Assembly: GCF_038396635.1 (NCBI RefSeq)
Contig: NZ_CP121687.1
Span: 1,860,001-1,924,000 of the forward strand
Length of the DNA stretch: 64,000 nt
Direction of reading: 5' to 3'
Source: Defluviitalea saccharophila
GTDB taxonomy: Bacteria; Bacillota; Clostridia; Lachnospirales; Defluviitaleaceae
How positions within the stretch are numbered: the stretch's first letter is position 1; each line of letters starts with the position of its first letter. The position numbers and the translations under genes are program-made. The notes below the pieces were generated by a model. The model was not told where the DNA came from. It saw only the letters and a program-made list of their open reading frames with translations, and searched no databases. Shown in pieces: positions 34,601 through 42,434 of this stretch.

Positions 34601-34655
34601 AACACTCCCTTTATTTAGGAACCCTCAGTTATTTTGCCTAAATGAAGGGAGTATT
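34601..34655 (-). terminator. Terminator after the YkuS-like gene
   Basis: Minus strand ACTCCCTT-ATTTAGG and CCTAAAT-AAGGGAGT, followed by GTTTTTAT, about 15 bases after the stop codon of the gene at 34671-34961. Confidence 0.75.
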
Positions 34656-34670
34656 TCTATTGATGTTTTG

Positions 34671-34961
34671 TTAAAATAGCGGGGAGTATACCCTATTGTT
34701 TAAAATTTGCTCTATTTCATCTATACTTTTATTTTGTGCGTTTATAATAAGTACGCCATGATGTTTATGGTTAGATCTTTTTTCTACGGAAGATGTGAGT
34801 TCCGGTCTTATCTCATCACTCAGTTCCATCCAATTAGGATGATTGATGTATATGTAGGCGTCTACCGGATAGGGGTACTCATCTTCATAAACCACTTGAT
34901 ACCCTCTTTGTTCTAACTTTTCTTTAAAACCCTCTAAACCTCTCTCAATACCTACAACCAT
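34671..34961 (-). CDS. YkuS-like (UPF0180) small protein
   Basis: 96 residues. MVVGIERGLEGFKEKLEQRG is followed by YQVVYEDEYPYPVDAYIYI and a C-terminal GVLIINAQNKSIDEIEQILN, which resembles the UPF0180/YkuS layout but has an insertion of about 15 residues (HPNWMELSDEIRPELTSSV) in the middle. Function is unknown. It is probably co-transcribed downstream of the DUF4446 gene or alone, and ends at the terminator at 34601-34655. Confidence 0.6.
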   Translation of the reverse strand: MVVGIERGLEGFKEKLEQRGYQVVYEDEYPYPVDAYIYINHPNWMELSDEIRPELTSSVEKRSNHKHHGVLIINAQNKSIDEIEQILNNRVYSPLF

Positions 34962-35012
34962 AAAAACACCTCCATGTATAGTCTTTCCATAGAGGTGTTT
35001 GTTATTCTTTAT

Positions 35013-35525
35013 TTAGCTTCTTTTTCTTTGATTTTTAAGCACCGCCATTTGTAATGCCTGGGTTTCCTCTGCTGATAATACATAGGAACTTTTTCCGTTC
35101 TCTATTGGTTTTGCATAGGTGTAGGAACCTTCCCTGTTATGAATGCCGTTAAGTACCACGCCATCATCATAATCATCTAATAGTGCTATAGCATAGCATA
35201 AGTCCCCGCCCATATCTCCAAAGGCATTGTAGCGGACAATTCCAGCTTTTTGAATACAGCTTTTCATATTCTTTTTAATGAGATTACATTCTTCTATGAT
35301 TTTTTCATTGTCTTTCTCAACTTGCATGACCTTCTCAATATAATCCATAAGCAATGTCTCTATGGGTTTTTCTTTCTTTCCGCCCATAAAGTAGTCATAC
35401 TTTTTACTAAGTTTATTCAGTTTTACTGATAAGATGATGACAATAATCAATAAAATAATTGAAAAAGCGCTTACGCCTATTAATATAAAACTAGTATACT
35501 CTGAAATCATACTCATAATGTCCAC
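35013..35525 (-). CDS. DUF4446-family membrane protein
   Basis: 170 residues. One membrane segment (about 12-34) is followed by a coiled-coil linker and a conserved C-terminal domain with NAFGDMGGDLCYAIALLDD and GVVLNGIHNREGSYTYAKPI, the hallmark of this family. The start is GTG at 35525 (GAGGTG upstream), adjacent to the parB stop codon, so it belongs to the soj-parB operon as it does in many Firmicutes. Function unknown; linkage suggests a role in chromosome segregation or envelope. Confidence 0.88.
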   Translation of the reverse strand: MDIMSMISEYTSFILIGVSAFSIILLIIVIILSVKLNKLSKKYDYFMGGKKEKPIETLLMDYIEKVMQVEKDNEKIIEECNLIKKNMKSCIQKAGIVRYNAFGDMGGDLCYAIALLDDYDDGVVLNGIHNREGSYTYAKPIENGKSSYVLSAEETQALQMAVLKNQRKRS

Positions 35526-36395
35526 TTAATTCACCTCTAAATCCCTATTTTCGATAGATTGTATTAAAGATATGATTCTTTCTAGATCGTCGTTTGAATA
35601 ATATTCTATTTCTATTTTTCCTTTTTTTCTCCCTTTGGTAATTTGAACTTTCGTCCCTAATATTTGTTTCATTTTATTTTCAATGTCTTTAAATATAGGA
35701 GACAAAGCCTCCTTTTTTTTCTTTTTCTTTGGCTTTTCCAGTATTTCTTTTACAAGTTTTTCTGTTTCTCTTACACTGATGTTATCCTTTAGTATTTTGT
35801 CAACGACTACAATTTGATCTGCTTTATTGGATAGAGCAAGAAGGGCTCTGGCATGGCCTTCACTGATACTCTGATGGATTAATAATTCCTGAATGCTTTC
35901 ATCTAATTGAAGAAGTCTTAAGGTATTGGCAATGGCTGAACGGCTTTTGCCTACTCTTTTTGCCACTTCCTCCTGCTTAAGAGAAAAGGAGTTTATTAGG
36001 GTTTCAAATGCCTTTGCTTCTTCTATAGGATTTAAATCCTCTCTTTGAAGGTTTTCTATTAAGGAAATCTCCATCACTTCATTATTGCTATAATCCTGAA
36101 TGATAACAGGTACTTCACTAAGCCCTGCCATTCTTGCAGCTCTCCAACGTCTTTCCCCTGCAACAATAACATAGAAATTTCCTTGCTTTTTTACAATTAA
36201 AGGCTGAATGATTCCATGTTCCTTGATCGATTGCGATAACTCTTCCATTTTATCTTCGTCAAAATTTTTTCTGGGTTGTTCTTTATTGGGCTCTATCTCA
36301 TTAATAGGAACAATTTTAACTTGTCCGGCGGTACTTTCTTCCGGTAAATCGGATATAAGCGCAGAGAGTCCTTTTCCTAATCCTCTTTTAGCCAC
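35526..36395 (-). CDS. parB: Chromosome partition protein ParB/Spo0J
   Basis: A 289-residue ParB. N-terminal CTPase domain with GERRWRAARMAGLSEVPVII; central HTH with KQEEVAKRVGKSRSAIANTL; C-terminal dimerisation part after a KKKKKKEA linker. GTG start at 36395 overlaps the soj TAG stop by one base (TAGTG). It spreads from parS and loads condensin. The parS site at 37247-37262 is upstream of soj. Confidence 0.95.
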   Translation of the reverse strand: MAKRGLGKGLSALISDLPEESTAGQVKIVPINEIEPNKEQPRKNFDEDKMEELSQSIKEHGIIQPLIVKKQGNFYVIVAGERRWRAARMAGLSEVPVIIQDYSNNEVMEISLIENLQREDLNPIEEAKAFETLINSFSLKQEEVAKRVGKSRSAIANTLRLLQLDESIQELLIHQSISEGHARALLALSNKADQIVVVDKILKDNISVRETEKLVKEILEKPKKKKKKEALSPIFKDIENKMKQILGTKVQITKGRKKGKIEIEYYSNDDLERIISLIQSIENRDLEVN

Positions 36396-37162
36396 TATGC
36401 TTCCTTCCTTTCTAATATTTCTTCAACTAGTAATCTGTAGCTTTCTGAGCCTTTTGATTTTTCATCGTACATCATAATGGGTAGTCCATGACTAGGCGCT
36501 TCCCCTAACCTTACATTCCGTGGGATAAGGGTCGTATATATTTCCTTTGAAAAGTATTTTTTGACTTCTTCTACGACCTGCAAAGATAGATTGGTCCTTG
36601 CATCATACATTGTAAAAATAATGCCTTCTATATGGAGATTCGGATTTAATTTTTTCTGAACCAATTTTATTGTACTGATTAAATGGGTTAACCCTTCCAG
36701 GGCATAATATTCACATTGAATGGGAACCATCACGCTGTCTGCTGCTGTTAAGGCATTTAGGGTTAATATATTGACTGCCGGAGGACAGTCAATAAAGATA
36801 TAATCATAGTCATCTTTTATTTTATCAAGGGCATTATTTAATAAATACTCTCTTTTTTCTATATCTAGTAATTCTATTTCTGCTCCTGCTAGATTCATAT
36901 TAGAGGGAATTAATTCTAAATTCTTCATTGGAGTCTTCATTTTAATGTCTTTCATACTGATTTCTCCAATAAGTACATCATAGATCGTTTTATCCAGTTC
37001 ATTTTTTTGAACCCCTAATCCACTCGTAGTATTCCCCTGGGGATCTATATCAATGGTAAGAACCTTATATCCTTGTTCTGCTAAGCCTGCAGATACATTA
37101 ACATTGGTAGTAGTTTTCCCTACACCGCCTTTTTGATTGAAAATTGCAATTACCTTTCCCAA
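36395..37162 (-). CDS. soj: Chromosome partition ATPase ParA/Soj
   Basis: A 255-residue ParA. Walker A deviant IFNQKGGVGKTTTNVN, then DIDPQGNTTSGLG and DYIFIDCPPAVNILTLNAL. The start is probably TTG at 37162, because GGGAGG lies 8 bases upstream and it gives the usual N-terminus (GKVIAIFNQKGG); a longer frame begins at 37225. It acts with ParB on chromosome segregation and DnaA control. First gene of the operon with parB and the DUF4446 gene. Confidence 0.94.
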   Translation of the reverse strand: MGKVIAIFNQKGGVGKTTTNVNVSAGLAEQGYKVLTIDIDPQGNTTSGLGVQKNELDKTIYDVLIGEISMKDIKMKTPMKNLELIPSNMNLAGAEIELLDIEKREYLLNNALDKIKDDYDYIFIDCPPAVNILTLNALTAADSVMVPIQCEYYALEGLTHLISTIKLVQKKLNPNLHIEGIIFTMYDARTNLSLQVVEEVKKYFSKEIYTTLIPRNVRLGEAPSHGLPIMMYDEKSKGSESYRLLVEEILERKEA

Positions 37163-37246
37163 GTCATTTCCCTCCCGTGGCTTCTTTTGATTCATTATAC
37201 CACGATTTTTATGTAAATGAATCATGTATCTGCTAAAATTTAAAAA

Positions 37247-37262
37247 TGTTTCACGTGAAACA
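37247..37262. other. parS centromere site
   Basis: TGTTTCACGTGAAACA is a perfect 16-bp palindrome and matches the parS consensus exactly. It lies 85 bases upstream of the soj start codon, inside the control region. Confidence 0.95.
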
Positions 37263-37272
37263 TTAAGAAAGC

Positions 37273-37453
37273 GTTTCGTTTACGAAACTCTCGCGCCGAG
37301 CGCGGTCGGCAAAGCCGACAAAATACAATATGCGCGAGTGTACATTCGCCCTGATGGCTTTTATTGCATAGGAAATCCGGTGAAATTTCCTATGCAATAA
37401 AATAAACTGACGCCCATAGACTAATAAATTTAAAGTCTACAAACGGCAGTTTA
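37273..37453. repeat. Cluster of four stable palindromes next to parS
   Basis: Consecutive hairpins: GTTTCGT/ACGAAAC (37273-37288); CTCGCGC/GCGCGAG (37290-37338) enclosing GTCGGC/GCCGAC (37305-37319); an 18-bp perfect stem TTTTATTGCATAGGAAAT (37359-37402); TAAACTG/CAGTTTA enclosing TAGACT/AGTCTA (37403-37453). The second is GC-rich against an AT-rich background. No frame is coding. It may be a mobile palindromic element, a stacked terminator or a structured RNA. No second copy in the window. Confidence 0.6.
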
Positions 37454-37468
37454 AATAGGAAATATATT

Positions 37469-38365
37469 TTACATATTGGTAAACACCTGCAGCTTCTTAT
37501 GACAAACCTCAATTTCAAGGGGTAAATCTGGTCCTTTTTCACCATCCACATCTGACTCAAAAAAACGCTTTTCAGTTTCTAAGCAGGAGATTTTAAATTC
37601 ATTCTTTCTTAAAAACAAGATATTAGGGTCGTCTAAATGTTCTCCTTTTAATATTTTTACAAAAAGAATGGCAAGTTCATGAAAAGGTCTTGCTTTAATT
37701 CCCACGAAATCAAAAAATCCGTCATCCACAGAAGCACCTTTTGCTAAGCGTTCAAAACCACCGGCACTATTGCCGTTTAAGACCAAAAACAAATAAAACA
37801 AATCTTCTATAACCATGTCCCCTGTTTCTATCCTAAGGGCAAAGGGTTTAAATTTAGGTAATTGTTCAATTCCTTTTATGTAATAAGCAAGTTTTCCTAA
37901 GGTATTTTTAAAATGAAGATCAATTGTTTGAGATACGTTGGTAAAAAGACCGCCGCTGCAAACATTGATAAAATAATTCCCGTTCACCTTTCCAATATCG
38001 ACTTTTCTAATATTATTCCGAAGAATAATATCACAACATGCCCCGACATCTCTTGGTAAATTAAGATGTCCTGCAAAATCGTTGGCAGTACCAAAAGGAA
38101 AGATGCCAAGAGGTATGGTTAAATCTTTCTTTACCATTGCATTGATGATTTCATTCACTGTTCCATCTCCACCGGCAACAGCTAAAATAGAATAATCCTC
38201 ATTGCTAATCTTCTCTATGGCATCCGTAATATCTCCTCTTTTACTGCTTCTAAAAATACTTACATCATATCCTGCGGTTTGAAACTTATGAATAAATGTA
38301 TCTAGCTGTAGATGAAAACTTTTATCTCCTGATGCCGGATTATAAAACAGCTTTACTCGCTTCAA
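37469..38365 (-). CDS. Diacylglycerol kinase-like lipid kinase (YegS/DgkB family)
   Basis: 298 residues. Contains LFYNPASG at the N-terminus, the nucleotide loop AVAGGDGTVNEIINAM and FPFGTANDFAGHL, standard for the DAGK catalytic family. Probably phosphorylates diacylglycerol in the membrane to recycle it into phospholipid; a sphingosine-type or other lipid substrate cannot be ruled out. The start is TTG at 38365 with GGAGG at the right distance. It follows argS by 14 bases in the same direction and is probably transcribed with it. Confidence 0.88.
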   Translation of the reverse strand: MKRVKLFYNPASGDKSFHLQLDTFIHKFQTAGYDVSIFRSSKRGDITDAIEKISNEDYSILAVAGGDGTVNEIINAMVKKDLTIPLGIFPFGTANDFAGHLNLPRDVGACCDIILRNNIRKVDIGKVNGNYFINVCSGGLFTNVSQTIDLHFKNTLGKLAYYIKGIEQLPKFKPFALRIETGDMVIEDLFYLFLVLNGNSAGGFERLAKGASVDDGFFDFVGIKARPFHELAILFVKILKGEHLDDPNILFLRKNEFKISCLETEKRFFESDVDGEKGPDLPLEIEVCHKKLQVFTNM

Positions 38366-38379
38366 ACCCTTCCCTCCTT

Positions 38380-40077
38380 TTACATCTTTTCAGGACTTTT
38401 GATACCTAAAAGGTAAAGACCAGAGGACAATACCGTTTTCACACTATAAACAAGGGATAGTCTTGCTTTCTTAACTGCTTCATCTTCTACTAAAATTGGA
38501 TTGTCATGATAAAATTTATTGAAAGCCTGAGCAAGATCCACGATATAACGGGCAATAAATGAAGGTTCAAGCTTTTCTGCTGCTTCTTTAATTCTTTCTG
38601 GAAACTGACCGATCAAACGAATCACTTCAATAGAAGAAGGATCGGTTAACACATTATAATCTATATTTTCTTCTATATCCACATTCGCTTTTCTTAAAAC
38701 ACTGCATGCTCTGGCATGGGTGTATTGAACATAAGGTCCTGTTTCTCCATCAAAATTAAGTACCTTATCCCAGGAGAACACCACATCTTTTATTCTATTA
38801 TTGCTTAAGTCATTAAAGACAACGGCACCAATACCTACTTGTTCTGCTACAGTTTCCTTATCTTCTAAATCAGGATTTTTCTCGTTAATAATCTGGTTTG
38901 TTTTATCAATAGCTTCTTTTAAGAGTTCTTCCAGTAAAACTACATTTCCTTTTCTTGTAGAAAGTTTTCCGGTCTCCATACTAACAAGACCAAAAGGCAC
39001 ATGAACCAATTTATCATGCCAATCATAGCCCATCTTTTTGATTACTTCAAACCATTGAGCAAAGTGTAAATTTTGTGCCAGAGCGGTTACATAAATACAT
39101 TTTTCAAAATCATATGTATTCTTTCTGTAGATGGCAGCAGTAATATCACGCGTAGCATACAATGTGCTTCCATCTCTTTTGGTGATTAAACATGGAGGCA
39201 TATTGACATCTTCTAAATCAACGATCTTAGCTCCATCACTTTCTTTTAGAAGTCCTTTACTGTCTAATTCTTCTATGATAGCGTCCATCTTATCATTGTA
39301 AAAACTTTCTCCCGCATAGGAATCAAATTCAACCCCAAGTAATTTATAAACCTTTTTAAACTCCTCCAAACTAATATCCTTAAACCAATTCCATAGAGCA
39401 AGCGCTTCTTCGTCCCCTCTTTCCATTTTGGTAAACCAGCTTCTTGCTTCATCTTCTAAGGAAGGATCTTTTTCTGCTTCTTCATGGAATAATACATAAA
39501 TACGCATTAATTCTTTTATGCCGCCTTGTTCTACGGCTTCTTTGCTGCCCCATTTTTTATACGCAACAATTAACTTACCAAACTGGGTTCCCCAGTCCCC
39601 TAGATGGTTTACACCGATACAGTTGTATCCAAGGTGCTTATAGATACGATAAATACTTCCTCCTATTACGGTGGATCTTAAATGTCCTACATGGAAAGGC
39701 TTTGCAATATTAGGCGCCGAATAATCAATAACAATATTTTTTCCTTCCCCTTCATTGGAAGTTCCGTATTTTTCTTTAGACTTTAATACATTGGAAATAA
39801 TAGAAGAAGCAAATTTTGTTTTATCAATATAAAAATTAATATATCCTGAAACACTTTTTATTTCTTTAAGAAAATCCGGTCTTTCAATAACTGCAACAGC
39901 TTCTTCCGCTATTTTTGGTGGAGCTTTTCTTAAGAGTTTTGCCAGGCGAAAACATGGAAAAGCATAATCTCCCATATCGGGACTTGGAGGAATTTCTATC
40001 ATAGAGATAATTTCCTCTCTTGATAAATCATTAAACTGCTTGTATAAGATATCTGCAATTTGTACTTTAAAATCCAT
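38380..40077 (-). CDS. argS: Arginyl-tRNA synthetase
   Basis: A 565-residue class I synthetase. HIGH motif as FHVGHLRSTVIGG, KMSKS-like loop as STRKGNVVLLEELL, an N-terminal Add-1 domain and a C-terminal anticodon-binding DALR domain (VKTVLSSGLYLLGIK). Start ATG at 40077 (MDFKVQIADILYKQ) with GGAAG upstream; a 14-codon extension is not conserved. A strong hairpin lies in its leader at 40104-40130, just after its promoter. No T-box sequence is present. Confidence 0.96.
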   Translation of the reverse strand: MDFKVQIADILYKQFNDLSREEIISMIEIPPSPDMGDYAFPCFRLAKLLRKAPPKIAEEAVAVIERPDFLKEIKSVSGYINFYIDKTKFASSIISNVLKSKEKYGTSNEGEGKNIVIDYSAPNIAKPFHVGHLRSTVIGGSIYRIYKHLGYNCIGVNHLGDWGTQFGKLIVAYKKWGSKEAVEQGGIKELMRIYVLFHEEAEKDPSLEDEARSWFTKMERGDEEALALWNWFKDISLEEFKKVYKLLGVEFDSYAGESFYNDKMDAIIEELDSKGLLKESDGAKIVDLEDVNMPPCLITKRDGSTLYATRDITAAIYRKNTYDFEKCIYVTALAQNLHFAQWFEVIKKMGYDWHDKLVHVPFGLVSMETGKLSTRKGNVVLLEELLKEAIDKTNQIINEKNPDLEDKETVAEQVGIGAVVFNDLSNNRIKDVVFSWDKVLNFDGETGPYVQYTHARACSVLRKANVDIEENIDYNVLTDPSSIEVIRLIGQFPERIKEAAEKLEPSFIARYIVDLAQAFNKFYHDNPILVEDEAVKKARLSLVYSVKTVLSSGLYLLGIKSPEKM

Positions 40078-40103
40078 TATATTCTTCCTTTCTATACATA
40101 TGT

Positions 40104-40130
40104 CAAAAACTCTCGTCAAAAGACGAGAGT
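40104..40130 (-). terminator. Intrinsic terminator in the argS leader
   Basis: ACTCTCGTC/GACGAGAGT with a 4-base loop, followed on the minus strand by five T. It lies 27 bases before the argS ATG. It could end the DegU-like transcript, or attenuate argS because a promoter lies between the two. Confidence 0.7.
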
Positions 40131-40149
40131 GCTAAAATTCCCTTATATG

Positions 40150-40178
40150 ATTGTATCTTTATACCCAAAAAAAATCAA
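40150..40178 (-). promoter_or_regulatory. Probable argS promoter
   Basis: Minus strand TTGATT (40178-40173), 17-base spacer, TACAAT (40155-40150). Transcripts would meet the hairpin at 40104-40130 after about 15-20 bases. Confidence 0.5.
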
Positions 40179-40256
40179 GGCGTATATAATAATATATTTT
40201 CTTAATACAGCCTTAAGTTAAACTCAAAAAATATTAACTAATCCATAAGTATATCT

Positions 40257-40919
40257 CTAATGGATATCTACAATATGTTCTTTAATGGCATAGACCGCTG
40301 CCTGAGTCCGATCACAAACATTTATTTTTCTAAATATATTGGATACATGGTTTTTAACGGTTTTTTCACTGATACAGAGCTTCTGGGCAATTTCTTTATT
40401 TAATAACCCTTCAGTAATAAGCTGAAGCACTTCGATTTCTCTATTGGTCAGTTTGTTTTTTAACTCTGACTTCTCGTCTGATGGGGTTTGAACTCTATTC
40501 ATTTTTTTAACCAATTGTGCTGCCATATTAGGCTGAATATAGGATTCACCCTCGTATACCGTATGAATTGCAGTAATTAAAGCCTCTGAATCCGAATCTT
40601 TTAATATATACCCATCAATACCTATTTCAATGGTCTCAAATAGATATTCTACTTCGTTATGAATGGTTAACATGATAATTTTTGAAGGGCATTTCTGTTC
40701 TCTTAATCTTTTTACTGCTTCAATTCCATTTAAAACCGGCATATTAATATCCATTAAAATAACGTCCGGCTTTTTTTCCATAGCTTTTTTAATGGCTTCC
40801 TCTCCATTGCCAGCTTGATCAATCACTTCAATATCATCTTCTAATTCTATGAGTTGTTTAAGACCTTCTCTTACCATTGAATGGTCATCTGCTATAATAA
40901 TTCTAATATTCTTTTTCAT
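40257..40919 (-). CDS. NarL/LuxR-family response regulator (DegU-like)
   Basis: 220 residues. Receiver domain with ADDHSMVREGL, phospho-acceptor Asp57 (VILMDINMPVLNG) and Lys in YILKDSD; C-terminal LuxR HTH with LTNREIEVLQLITEGLLNKE and LCISEKTVKNHVSNIFRK. The start is ATG at 40919, with GAGGTG at the end of the kinase gene, hence translational coupling. The pair with the kinase at 40924-42081 matches DegS-DegU in layout and architecture. Targets unknown. Confidence 0.92.
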   Translation of the reverse strand: MKKNIRIIIADDHSMVREGLKQLIELEDDIEVIDQAGNGEEAIKKAMEKKPDVILMDINMPVLNGIEAVKRLREQKCPSKIIMLTIHNEVEYLFETIEIGIDGYILKDSDSEALITAIHTVYEGESYIQPNMAAQLVKKMNRVQTPSDEKSELKNKLTNREIEVLQLITEGLLNKEIAQKLCISEKTVKNHVSNIFRKINVCDRTQAAVYAIKEHIVDIH

Positions 40920-40923
40920 TTTA

Positions 40924-42081
40924 TTACACCTCATTTTCTTTTAGTGGAATTCTAATATAATATCTTGTTCCTTGATTAAGTTCTGAGCGAATTGAAAATT
41001 CCCCGTCTAATAACTCTGTTCTTTCTTTCATACTGGAAAGACCAAAACCACTTCCGTCATCTCTTATTTTCTTATGAACTTCTTCCACATCAAAGCCTCT
41101 TCCATTATCACTGATAAAAAGTTCTATATATTCTTCTAAAAATGAAAGTTTAACTGTGGCTTCTGTTGCATGGGCATGTTTTAAAATATTGTTTAATGCC
41201 TCTTGCGCTAATCTAAATAAGGTTAGAGATATAATAGAAGGAAGAAAACAAGGAGTTCCTTTTGTAATAAATTTAATCATTATATCGTGCTCTTCATTAA
41301 TTTTTGAAATATATCTCTCCAGGGTTGGAATAATACCTAAATCATCTAAGGACATAGGTCTTAAATCATAAATAATTCTTCTAACATCTTGGATACTGAT
41401 CCTAACCATTTCTTTAAGATTGATGAGTTCTTGTCTCGCCTTATCTAAATCTCTATCTAAGAGCTTTATACATAATTCCGATTTTAAAACGACATTAGAC
41501 ATGGATTGGGCAGGGCCATCATGAATTTCTCTTGCGACCCTTTGACGTTCATTTTCCTGAGCCCTTAAAATCTTTATACCCAGGCTCTTCTTTTCTTGTA
41601 AATCCTCAATCTGATTAGAAATATCCTTTAAATCTCCTGTTAAAAAGTTCATAGCAATGGCTACATGATTAATTAAATTTTCAGCTTTCTCTACAGTCTT
41701 TGCAGAACGTTTCAGACGAACTTCTAGTTCATTTCTTTTTTGAATGAGCATCTGCTCTCTTTCTTTTTCAACTGCTAAACTAATCCGCAATTGATCGGCC
41801 TTAGCATAAATTTCTTTCATTTCCTCTTGAGAATACTTTTCAAAATTTTTATTCACTTGCATCAGTTCGAGTCTGCTTTTCTTTAGGGCTTTCTCAAAGG
41901 ATTCTACCAAATCAATAGTATTTGAAATTTGAGTTTTTAACTCATTTAATTCTTGCTGCAATTGTTGATATTCCTGTTGGGCATGTTCTGCAATATCGTA
42001 AATTTCATTTTTACTTTGCTCAATACTATCAATTGTCCGTTTTAAAATTTTATCTAGTTGATCCATATTCACGTGGGACAT
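40924..42081 (-). CDS. Cytoplasmic sensor histidine kinase (DegS-like)
   Basis: 385 residues, no membrane segment. A long N-terminal coiled-coil sensor region (about 10-170) precedes a HisKA_3 dimerisation domain with ERQRVAREIHDGPAQSMSNV, where the His is phosphorylated, and an ATPase domain with LFRLAQEALNNILKHAHA and GFGLSSMKERTELLDG. This matches DegS. The ATG at 42081 follows AAGGAG. The gene is transcribed with the response regulator downstream. Confidence 0.92.
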   Translation of the reverse strand: MSHVNMDQLDKILKRTIDSIEQSKNEIYDIAEHAQQEYQQLQQELNELKTQISNTIDLVESFEKALKKSRLELMQVNKNFEKYSQEEMKEIYAKADQLRISLAVEKEREQMLIQKRNELEVRLKRSAKTVEKAENLINHVAIAMNFLTGDLKDISNQIEDLQEKKSLGIKILRAQENERQRVAREIHDGPAQSMSNVVLKSELCIKLLDRDLDKARQELINLKEMVRISIQDVRRIIYDLRPMSLDDLGIIPTLERYISKINEEHDIMIKFITKGTPCFLPSIISLTLFRLAQEALNNILKHAHATEATVKLSFLEEYIELFISDNGRGFDVEEVHKKIRDDGSGFGLSSMKERTELLDGEFSIRSELNQGTRYYIRIPLKENEV

Positions 42082-42243
42082 TTTAAAACTCCTTCATGGA
42101 AAACATTTTCTATTCCTATTCTTATTCTATGAAATTACGACAATATCCTCTTTTTTATTCAAAAAAATTACTTCTGGATAGAAATTTAAAAACTTCATAT
42201 CCTATTATAATAAAGTACCATAATAATAGATATGGAGAAAATT

Positions 42244-42417
42244 ATGTTTCTGATTGTCTCAAGCTTTATTTTATTTGGTCTGGCATTTTATATTTATAAG
42301 AAAGAACCTAAAAATCTTATTTCATTGTCCTTTTCCTTTTTCTTTATATTAATAGGAATACTGTATATTCTTAGTTTTACATTTATAAAGTATATTAAAC
42401 CTCTTTTAAATCTTTAA
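42244..42417 (+). CDS. Small two-span membrane protein, unknown
   Basis: 57 residues, two hydrophobic helices (FLIVSSFILFGLAFYIY and FSFFFILIGILYILSFTF) joined by a short polar loop. ATG at 42244 with GGAG 6 bases upstream; an earlier ATG at 42232 is possible. It ends 17 bases before the large membrane protein gene and is probably its partner. No family recognised. Confidence 0.55.
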   Translation: MFLIVSSFILFGLAFYIYKKEPKNLISLSFSFFFILIGILYILSFTFIKYIKPLLNL

Positions 42418-42434
42418 TTGAGATGAGGGATCTT

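Noticed and set aside
37385-37402. Noc-binding site
   Set aside because: Contains ATTTCC but not the full ATTTCCCGGGAAAT palindrome; it is one arm of a hairpin.
37273-37453. CRISPR array
   Set aside because: The structures are different palindromes, not a repeated unit with spacers, and no cas genes occur in the window.
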